Of a DNA stretch of 55,021 bases, positions 45,139-55,021 are shown one piece after another. The stretch is from NCBI GenBank assembly GCA_022616435.1, contig JAKEET010000018.1, forward strand, positions 1 to 55,021, read 5' to 3'. Source of the stretch: Gemmataceae bacterium (GTDB taxonomy: Bacteria; Planctomycetota; Planctomycetia; Gemmatales; Gemmataceae). The notes beneath the pieces were generated by a model. It saw nothing but the letters and a program-made list of their open reading frames with translations. It was not told where the DNA came from and did not search any database. Position numbers and translations under genes: made by a program. Each line of letters begins with the position of its first letter. The stretch's first letter is position 1.

Positions 45139-47958
45139 TTGGCTCTCCCCCTGTATGCCGCCACGCTCTTCGTCAGCGCCTTCATCTTGTTTCTCGTCCA
45201 GCCGATGATCGGCAAGATGATCCTGCCCAAGCTCGGCGGCACCCCGCAGGTGTGGAACACCTGCATGGTCTTCTTCCAAACCATCCTCTTGGCCGGCTAC
45301 GCCTACACCCACTTCGTCAGCACCCGCCTCAAGCTGCGGCAGCAGTTGCTGGTCCACGGCATCCTGATCCTGCTGCCGTTCCTCGTGCTGGGCGTGCTGC
45401 GCGAGCCGTTCGACCTGCAAGGCTGGACGCCGGACCTGGGCGTCAACCCGATTCCGTCCGCGCTGTACATCCTGCTGGTGATCGTCGGCTTGCCGTTCTT
45501 CGTCGTCTCGACGACGGCGCCTCTGTTGCAGCGCTGGTTCTCGTACAGCGGGCACCCGGCCGCCAGGGACCCGTACTTCCTGTACGGCGCCAGCAACCTG
45601 GGGAGCATGCTGGCCCTGCTCTGTTATCCGGCGTTGATCGAGCCCATCTTTCGGCTGCACGAGCAAACCATGATCTGGACCGGCGGGTTCGTGCTGCTGG
45701 TGGTGACGGTCTTCGCCTGCATCGCTTTCGTGTGGAAGCCTGCGACCACGCCGCACGTCGATGAGCCAGGCGCCGCGGCGAATCCGCCGCCGCCCGCGGA
45801 CGCGCCCGCCGGCGACAAGCCGGTGGAGACCGGGATCACGGCCAAGCCGGCGCCGGTGACCGCCGTCAAGGCGGGGGCGCCCAAGCACGCGCCCGTGGTC
45901 AGCCTGGCGCCGCCGGCCGAAGAAGTGAATATGCTGCGGCGCCTGAAGTGGGTCGCCCTGGCCGCGGTCCCGTCCAGCATGATGCTCGGCATCACCACGC
46001 ACATCACCACCGACCTGTCGCCGGTGCCGCTCATCTGGCTCATCCCGTTGACGTTGTACTTGCTGTCGTTCATCCTGGTGTTCGCGCGCTGGCCGGTGGT
46101 CTGGGTGGACGAGCCGCACAAGATCATGGTCTATCTGCAGCCGCTGGCGATCGCCGTGATGCTGCTGTCGGACTTCATGCACTGGGGCCACAGCTATCTG
46201 CGGATCGCGATCGCCTGCAACGTCGCCGGCTTCTTCTTCACGACCATGGTCTGTCACGGCGAGCTGGCCAAGGATCGGCCCAGCACGCGCCACCTCACCG
46301 AGTTCTACTTGATGATGTCGATCGGCGGCATGCTGGGCGGCATGTTCAACGGCCTGTTCGCGCCGAACATTCCGTACCTGTTCGAGTATCCCGCGGCCAT
46401 CATCGCCGCCTGCCTGTTGCGGCCGACGTTGACCGAAGGGGGCTGGCTGGCCAACTTCGTCGCCGGGTTGATCGATCCGTCGGCCGGGGAAGCCGCCGCG
46501 GCCGGCAAGAAGGGAAAGGGGCACAAGCCGCACGCGGTGCGCGGCCACGTCACGCCGAACCTGGTGCTCACACTGGACATTGTCCTGGCGGTGGCGGTCG
46601 GCGTCCTGGCGTTTGTCTTGTATCAGATTTTCTACGATCCGCGGAACCCGGAGGCGGCGGCGGCATTCGGCTTCGGCGTCCCGCTGATGATCTCCTGCGC
46701 GATGCTGTTCCGCCCGCTGCGCTACGGCCTGGCCATCGCCCTGATCATCTTCGTGAACGCCTACATCAACGCCCGCGCCGACACCAGCGACCTGCGCACC
46801 CGCGGTTATTTCGGGCTCATCAAGGTCAGCACGCGCATGGATGAGCGCATCGGCCCGTTCAAGCAGATGATCCACGGCCACATCAACCACGGCATGAACT
46901 TCCTCAAGCCCAAGAACCAGGAGGAATGGGGCGATCCGAAGAAGGACTACAGCCGGCACGCGACGACGTATTACCATCGTTACGGCCCGGCCGGCGTTGT
47001 CATGGAGCGGTTCTGCTGGTTCAAGGAGGAGCAGAACTACTTCAATTCGGATTCGCGCATCGCCGCATCCTTGGTGGGGCAGATCATGCCGTTGTCCGGC
47101 GCCACCTTGCCCGCGGACGCCATCGCCGCCATGTGGTCCGAGCCGCCGTTTGCGACCATCGGCCTCGGCACCGGCACGATGGCGTCATACGCGCGGCCGT
47201 ACCAGCATTGCCACTATTACGAGATCGACAACCTGGTGAAGCGGTTGTCGCTCGAAAAGAGCTGGGACGTTTCCGAGCGGCTGCGCCGCAATCTGCCGCA
47301 GCTCACGTACGAAGAGGTGGGGGAGAAGAACCTGAGGGCGCCGCACTTCACCTACCTGCGCGACGCCCTGTCGCGCGGCGCCCACGTCCAGGTGCTGATG
47401 GGCGACGCCCGGCTGCGCATGGCCTTGCCGTACAAGAGCCACTACGAGGACCCGGAGATGGGCGGCGGGCCGATGGACTTCTACCACATGATGGTGGTGG
47501 ACGCGTTCAGCTCCGACGCGATTCCGGCGCACCTGATCACCAAGCAGGCGATCGCGATGTACATGGACCGCCTGACCGAGGACGGCTGCCTGTGCGTGCA
47601 CACGTCCAATCGCTTCGTGGACCTGGTGAAGGTCGTCGCCGACGTGGCCAGTTCGCTGGATGAGACGGTGCTGGACTATCAGGGCCGGCCGCTGCAGCTG
47701 GTCGCCCGCCGCGGGCACGACAACGCGCCGTTCAAGGGCAACGTCGGCCATTTCACCTCGGAATGGGTGATGGTCTATCGAAAGACGGTGACCGGGCCCG
47801 ACGGCAAGCGCATCCCCAATCCGTGGGGAACCAACCTGCGCGAGCCGGCCGGTTGGCGCCGCGCCGGCGGCCAGGGCCAATACTGGGAAACGCCCCCGGT
47901 GTATGGCCGGTATGTGTGGACGGATGACTTCTACAACATTCTGGGGGTGCTGAGGTAG
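45139..47958 (+). CDS. Fused polytopic membrane / spermidine-synthase-like protein
   Basis: 939 aa. The start is a TTG at 45139 with GGAGG seven bases upstream; an ATG at 45125 is out of frame. The N-terminal two thirds hold about twelve or more membrane helices (LYAATLFVSAFILFLVQPMI, LLAGYAYTHFV, WLIPLTLYLLSFILVFARWP). A Pro/Ala-rich cytoplasmic or periplasmic loop lies near residues 205-255. The C-terminal domain is Rossmann-like as in spermidine synthases: TIGLGTGTMASYARP, YEIDNLVKRLS, VLMGDARLRM, MMVVDAFSSDAIPAHLITKQ. The acidic residues needed for polyamine binding cannot be confirmed. This fused type is common in planctomycetes; its reaction is unknown. Confidence 0.88.
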   Translation: MALPLYAATLFVSAFILFLVQPMIGKMILPKLGGTPQVWNTCMVFFQTILLAGYAYTHFVSTRLKLRQQLLVHGILILLPFLVLGVLREPFDLQGWTPDLGVNPIPSALYILLVIVGLPFFVVSTTAPLLQRWFSYSGHPAARDPYFLYGASNLGSMLALLCYPALIEPIFRLHEQTMIWTGGFVLLVVTVFACIAFVWKPATTPHVDEPGAAANPPPPADAPAGDKPVETGITAKPAPVTAVKAGAPKHAPVVSLAPPAEEVNMLRRLKWVALAAVPSSMMLGITTHITTDLSPVPLIWLIPLTLYLLSFILVFARWPVVWVDEPHKIMVYLQPLAIAVMLLSDFMHWGHSYLRIAIACNVAGFFFTTMVCHGELAKDRPSTRHLTEFYLMMSIGGMLGGMFNGLFAPNIPYLFEYPAAIIAACLLRPTLTEGGWLANFVAGLIDPSAGEAAAAGKKGKGHKPHAVRGHVTPNLVLTLDIVLAVAVGVLAFVLYQIFYDPRNPEAAAAFGFGVPLMISCAMLFRPLRYGLAIALIIFVNAYINARADTSDLRTRGYFGLIKVSTRMDERIGPFKQMIHGHINHGMNFLKPKNQEEWGDPKKDYSRHATTYYHRYGPAGVVMERFCWFKEEQNYFNSDSRIAASLVGQIMPLSGATLPADAIAAMWSEPPFATIGLGTGTMASYARPYQHCHYYEIDNLVKRLSLEKSWDVSERLRRNLPQLTYEEVGEKNLRAPHFTYLRDALSRGAHVQVLMGDARLRMALPYKSHYEDPEMGGGPMDFYHMMVVDAFSSDAIPAHLITKQAIAMYMDRLTEDGCLCVHTSNRFVDLVKVVADVASSLDETVLDYQGRPLQLVARRGHDNAPFKGNVGHFTSEWVMVYRKTVTGPDGKRIPNPWGTNLREPAGWRRAGGQGQYWETPPVYGRYVWTDDFYNILGVLR

Positions 47959-47993
47959 CCTTCGCCGGGGGTGAAGCAGGCGCTCAACGTGCC

Positions 47994-48650
47994 CTAGCCG
48001 CCGCCGGTTTGGTTGATGCGATTCTCCAGATCGGTCAAGGTGAGGAGAATGTCGTCAAAGCTCGCGGGCTCGGTCAGATACATGTCCCGCATCGCGTGGT
48101 GCCCCGCAGCCAGGCAAGCGCGCAGTCGGCGGAACGATGCGAAACGTGCCGGGCTTCGCTTGGTCGTATTTGGCCCATCCACTGCGGAAGAACCGACTCT
48201 TCCATTCTACGACACGGTTCACGAGATCATGCAGGTCGACCGCCTTACTCGCGGTCGGATGCATTGCTAATAATGCCGCTGTATCCGCGTAATGGCGCGA
48301 GAATCTGGCTGGAGTAGGTGTGTCGGCCGGCCGGTGATATTCCGCGTGGAGGATTGTCGCCTTTTCCCAGAAACTCCTTTCCACATCCAAGGCAGCTTCA
48401 GGAAAACGGGCGACAGGGACAGGTCGATGTCTTCCGAAAACCGCTGGATCACGCCGAACACCTTCGACAGCGAGGTGCCGCCTTTGAAGACCAAGTTGCC
48501 CGCGAATTCCGACTGGAACAGAACGCCAAGCAACCAGCACACCCAGAAATCCTTCTCCAGGATGACCGGCGATATGTTCCGCTGCGTCGCTGCCTGTTCG
48601 ATGTATGGCCGACGTTCATCGGCGGACAACTCGAGGAATGCGAGCTTCAT
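47994..48650 (-). pseudogene. Broken AbiEii/AbiGii-type nucleotidyltransferase toxin
   Basis: The N-terminal part (from ATG 48650) has ISPVILEKDFWVCWLLG, LVFKGGTSLSKVF and FSEDIDLSL, the nucleotidyltransferase motifs GGTSL and DID. After about 85 residues the frame changes. The next part, one frame off, is ERSFWEKATILHAEYHRP, ARFSRHYADTAAL and RVVEWKSRFFRSGWAKYDQA. A second change returns to the first frame for HHAMRDMYLTEPASFDDILL. In full-length relatives about 100 residues normally separate the DID motif from FWEKATILH; here they are missing. A deletion plus frame changes therefore inactivate it. It overlaps the antitoxin stop by ATGA. Confidence 0.8.
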
Positions 48651-49273
48651 GCATCCTCCTTGGCAAGCTCCCGAAAAATGGGGTGCATCCAGGCCGGGGC
48701 GAGCCGGATATCCTTGATGAGTTCGTGTCGCTCTCTTGCCGGAAGCGTGCGCTTCAGGTGGGCGCGCCGCTCGGGGGTCATGTGCTTCGCGCCTAGCTCG
48801 CGAAGGGCTTGGATCAGAAGACCACTCAACCGTCCCGCCGCCGCCATGTTCCGTGCGGTCGTGCGCCGGAGTTGAATCGTCATCGGGCCGATCTTCACCG
48901 TCCGGCCCGGGCCATCGGTCAGAAACACAGCCTTCGCGGGCACTTGTTCGGAGAGACCCAGGGCGTTCGCCGCATAGGCCCCCGCCGGTTGAAGACGAGT
49001 GTGGTCGCGGGCAGCCAAGGCCCTGGCCACCGCTTCGGCGGATGGCTGAAGCAACCCGAGCATCGGGTGCGATTTCGGGAAGTCGTACACCCCGCGGGCG
49101 AGGCGGCGAATTTTTCCCTTGCGGGCGAGTCGGTGCAAGGTGATGTCGACTGCTTCGCGACTGCCCAAGTCGAGGAAATCCGTCGGAACAAACACGGAGC
49201 CTGGGCCGCGTCGGCGAATAGCGGCAAGTATCCTTGATTCAATACTTTGCGTCGGTCGTCGAGAGGCAATCAT
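48647..49273 (-). CDS. AbiE-type antitoxin / DUF6088-like regulator
   Basis: 208 aa with an N-terminal winged-helix region (FVPTDFLDLGSREAVDITLH, RLARKGKIRRLARGVYDFPK) typical of AbiEi-like antitoxins. The C-terminal half (LSEQVPAKAVFLTDGPGRTV, MTIQLRRTTARNMAAAGRLS) matches the DUF6088-type proteins found before AbiEii toxins. The stop overlaps the toxin start (ATGA). It is intact although the toxin is broken, as if kept for repression or simply not yet decayed. The start codon lies inside an inverted repeat that probably serves as its own operator. Confidence 0.8.
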   Translation of the reverse strand: MIASRRPTQSIESRILAAIRRRGPGSVFVPTDFLDLGSREAVDITLHRLARKGKIRRLARGVYDFPKSHPMLGLLQPSAEAVARALAARDHTRLQPAGAYAANALGLSEQVPAKAVFLTDGPGRTVKIGPMTIQLRRTTARNMAAAGRLSGLLIQALRELGAKHMTPERRAHLKRTLPARERHELIKDIRLAPAWMHPIFRELAKEDA

Positions 49274-49309
49274 GTAAGAAATACTAGCATGTTTTTCTTA
49301 CATGATCAA
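49271..49309 (-). promoter_or_regulatory. Promoter and operator of the AbiE-like operon
   Basis: On the minus strand TTGATC (49309-49304) and TAGTAT (49286-49281) are 17 bp apart. A perfect 11-bp inverted repeat, CATGTAAGAAA (49271-49281) with TTTCTTACATG (49294-49304), covers the -10, most of the spacer and the start codon. Transcription would begin at or very near the ATG, giving a leaderless message. An antitoxin bound to the repeat would block it. Confidence 0.65.
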
Positions 49310-49361
49310 GGGCGCCTTGCCCAAGCGTTCGTTGCAGACCGCGCGTTTCGGACATTGATCG

Positions 49362-49958
49362 TCACGCCTCCCCCTTCTGAAACGCCTCCTCGGCCATGAC
49401 GATGTTCCTGGCGATGTCGACGAGCTTGCGGTTGTTGTCGCGGGCCAGCTTTTGCAGGCGGCGGAAGGCGTCGGGCTCGTCGAGGCCGGTCCGCTTCATG
49501 AGGATGCCCTTGGCCCGCTCCAGGATCTTGCGGTCCTCCAGGGCCTGGCGGAGATCGTTGGCCTCGCGGCGGGTCGCCTGGAATTCCTGGAAGCGGCGCA
49601 TGGCGATCGCGATCGCCGGGACCAGGTTCTCTTGCTTGATCGGCTTCACCAGGTAGGCGATGACGTGGCTGTTCTCGGCGCGCTCGATCAGCTCCGGATC
49701 GTGATGGGCCGAAACGACGATGATCGGCACCAGGTCGGTGGCGTAGATGGCCTCGGCCGCCTCCAGGCCGTCCATATCGGGCATGCGGACGTCGGTGATG
49801 ATCAATTCCGGCCGCACGGACGGATACTGCTGCACCAGCTCCTTGCCGGTCTTGGCCACCAGCACGACCTGGTGGCCGAGCACGGTCAGGGTCTCTTCGA
49901 GGTATTTCCGCATCAGCGGCTCGTCTTCGGCGACGGCGACACGCAGCGAACGGTTCAT
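49362..49958 (-). CDS. ANTAR-domain response regulator
   Basis: 198 aa. The receiver domain has E11/D12, phosphoacceptor D56 in IITDVRMPDMDG, and LVKPI with the conserved Lys. The C-terminal ANTAR domain (LRQALEDRKILERAKGILMK, DAFRRLQKLARDNNRKLVDI) binds paired RNA hairpins and prevents transcription termination. The ATG is 3 bp after the stop of the REC-kinase gene, so the two are translationally linked. The target RNA is not obvious in the window. Phosphate probably comes from the kinase just upstream or the large hybrid kinase. Confidence 0.93.
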   Translation of the reverse strand: MNRSLRVAVAEDEPLMRKYLEETLTVLGHQVVLVAKTGKELVQQYPSVRPELIITDVRMPDMDGLEAAEAIYATDLVPIIVVSAHHDPELIERAENSHVIAYLVKPIKQENLVPAIAIAMRRFQEFQATRREANDLRQALEDRKILERAKGILMKRTGLDEPDAFRRLQKLARDNNRKLVDIARNIVMAEEAFQKGEA

Positions 49959-49961
49959 GGT

Positions 49962-51092
49962 CTAGCCTTTCGGTAAGGTGATCTCGATGGCGGTGCCGGC
50001 GCCGTTGCACTGGCCGACGCCGATGACGCCGCCGTGGGCTTCGACGATGCGCTTGGCGATGGCCATGCCCAGGCCGGTGCCGCGGACCTTGGTGGTGTAG
50101 AACGGGACGAAGATTTTCTGGCGCTGCTCGCAGGTCAAGCCCGGCCCGTTGTCGCGGATGACCACGCGGACGCCGTCGCCCTCGCCGAGGCGCGCGGCGG
50201 CGCATTGGATTTCGACGGTCACCGGATCGGGCGCCGCGGCAATCGAGTTCTCCAGGACGTTGCGGAACACCCGCTCCATCGAGAATGGATCGACGGCGCA
50301 GCGCGTGTCGGCCGAGCCGGCCGCCTCGACCAGGCGGATGTCCCGGTCCTTGGCCAGCGCCGTCACCTGCTGCCAGGCCTCGCGCCACAGCTTGGCCAGC
50401 TCGTGCCTTTCGCGGACCAGCCGGATCGGGGCGGCGTAGCCGCTCACTTCGTCGAAGAGATGGATGAGCCGATCTTGCGCTTTTTGAATCTCCAGCACCA
50501 GCTCATGCTCGCCGGTCCCGTTGAGCCGCCGCATCAGCATTTCCGACGACGCCTGCATGAGCTGCAGGGCGTTGCGGCTCTCGTGGGCCAGCCCGGTGAC
50601 CATTTCGCCGATCGCCGCCAGGCGCTCGGCTTGCAGGGCTTGTTCCTGGGCGCGTTTGCGCTCGGCAATCTCGAATTGCAGCTTCTGATTGGCCACGAAC
50701 AGCTCCCGGCGCTTGCGGTGCAGCTCGACGAACACCGCCACCTTGGCCCGCAGGATCTCCGGCACCACCGGGGCGAACACGTAATCGACGGCGCCCAGCT
50801 TGTAGCCGCGCAGCCGGTCGAAGTCGGAGGTGCTGAACGCGGTCAAGAAGATGATCGGGGTGTGCTCCAGGCGCGGATGCTGGCGGATCATGGTGGCCGT
50901 ATCGAAGCCGTCCATGTCGGGCATGACGACGTCGAGCAGGATCAAGGCGAATTCCTGGCGCAGGAGCTGCTGCAGCGCCTCGCGCCCGGACCGGGCCAGC
51001 ACGAGGTTTTCCCCCAGCTCGGCCAGGACCGACTCGTAGGAGAGCAGCTTGCCGGGCTGATCGTCCACCAGCAGGATGTTGACCTTGTTCAT
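49962..51092 (-). CDS. REC-histidine kinase hybrid (response regulator with HisKA/HATPase)
   Basis: 376 aa. The receiver domain at 1-120 has D10/D11 and D54 in ILLDVVMPDMDG, but the usual Lys near residue 107 is Ala (YVFAPVVPE). A coiled-coil linker follows (LFVANQKLQFEIAERKRAQE), then phosphoacceptor H170 in GLAHESRNALQ and an HATPase_c domain (FRNVLENSIAAA, VIRDNGPGLT, TTKVRGTGLGMAIAKRIVEA). No sensor or membrane segment, so it is soluble and input comes through the receiver. It sits between the hybrid kinase and the ANTAR regulator in the same direction. Confidence 0.92.
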   Translation of the reverse strand: MNKVNILLVDDQPGKLLSYESVLAELGENLVLARSGREALQQLLRQEFALILLDVVMPDMDGFDTATMIRQHPRLEHTPIIFLTAFSTSDFDRLRGYKLGAVDYVFAPVVPEILRAKVAVFVELHRKRRELFVANQKLQFEIAERKRAQEQALQAERLAAIGEMVTGLAHESRNALQLMQASSEMLMRRLNGTGEHELVLEIQKAQDRLIHLFDEVSGYAAPIRLVRERHELAKLWREAWQQVTALAKDRDIRLVEAAGSADTRCAVDPFSMERVFRNVLENSIAAAPDPVTVEIQCAAARLGEGDGVRVVIRDNGPGLTCEQRQKIFVPFYTTKVRGTGLGMAIAKRIVEAHGGVIGVGQCNGAGTAIEITLPKG

Positions 51093-51104
51093 GGCCGTTA
51101 CCCT

Positions 51105-51157
51105 AGTGGTTGGTGGTTAGTGGTTGGTGGTTGGTGGCTTGTGGCTGGTGCTTGGTG
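51105..51157. repeat. Heptamer-type array E (G/T-rich)
   Basis: TGGTTGG/TTAGTGG-type units start with AGTGGTTGGTGGTTAGTGG and end in GGTGCTTGGTGTTCGG. It lies just upstream of the REC-kinase start on the opposite sense, and pairs with array F. Confidence 0.8.
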
Positions 51158-51188
51158 TTCGGTAACTTCTCGTGGATCACCAATCTTC

Positions 51189-51276
51189 ACCGCCCACTGC
51201 TCACCACTCACCAAGAGCCAATCACTTACCACAAACTACTAACCACCAACCACTAACCACTAACCACTAACAACGA
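51189..51276. repeat. Heptamer-type array F (C/A-rich)
   Basis: Units ACCACTA/ACCACCA, inverted relative to array E. Read on the minus strand it begins TGAGTCGTTGTTAGTGG directly after the TAG of the large hybrid kinase. About 30 bp of non-repetitive sequence separates E and F. Confidence 0.8.
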
Positions 51277-51280
51277 CTCA

Positions 51281-55021
<3,741 letters not shown>

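Overview
The window looks like a chromosomal segment of a high-GC planctomycete, probably Gemmataceae-like. The evidence is the gene content: cytochrome-type DUF1549/DUF1553 (PSD1) protein, two DUF1501 Tat proteins, DUF1800, DUF1080, DUF1570, GYF_2 and CehA/McbA proteins, two membrane Ser/Thr kinases, and a giant surface protein with an LExLExRxxP-type N-terminus. No rRNA, tRNA, CRISPR array or insertion-sequence transposase was seen. The assignment rests on recognised families, not on a search.

Layout. 1-5.7 kb: a hypothetical gene, an orphan N6-type DNA methyltransferase carrying an 81-bp palindromic insertion, an SDR dehydrogenase remnant, and a Ser/Thr kinase with TPR-like tail whose catalytic domain carries another palindromic insertion. 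6.3-20.0 kb: one giant secreted-protein locus (about 4,560 codons: autotransporter-type beta repeats, a BNR/Asp-box propeller, about thirteen Ig-like repeats) broken by four single-base losses and one in-frame TAG. 20.2-24.0 kb: GYF_2 membrane protein, CehA-like metallohydrolase, moeA. 24.0-32.2 kb: DUF1570 protein with a degenerate zinc motif, asd, a small helical protein, ribD, a second kinase, an Rrf2 regulator and cysH. 32.4-43.7 kb: mobA, PSD1, a retropepsin-like protease, DUF1501, a Uma2 fragment, a candidate small RNA or attenuator, DUF1080, a secreted hypothetical, DUF1800 and a second DUF1501. 43.7-45.0 kb: a four-helix-bundle (S23/IVP) gene bracketed by inverted arrays of a G/T-rich heptamer, an FHA gene, and a gene-less array pair. 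45.1-48.0 kb: a fused membrane/spermidine-synthase-like protein. 48.0-49.3 kb: an AbiE-like pair with intact antitoxin and broken toxin. 49.4-55.0 kb: a phosphorelay operon (multi-HAMP hybrid kinase, REC-kinase, ANTAR regulator), with a third heptamer array pair in one of its gaps.

Most notable are two kinds of repeat. First, several unrelated palindromic families share a 'two hairpins facing each other' design. They occur between genes and, strikingly, inside conserved genes without breaking the frame. Second, paired inverted TTGGTGC-like heptamer arrays abut stop codons, and one pair carries a four-helix-bundle gene as cargo. A strong sigma70-like promoter followed 24 bp later by a long hairpin and nine Ts (38010-38127) is the best candidate for an unannotated RNA.
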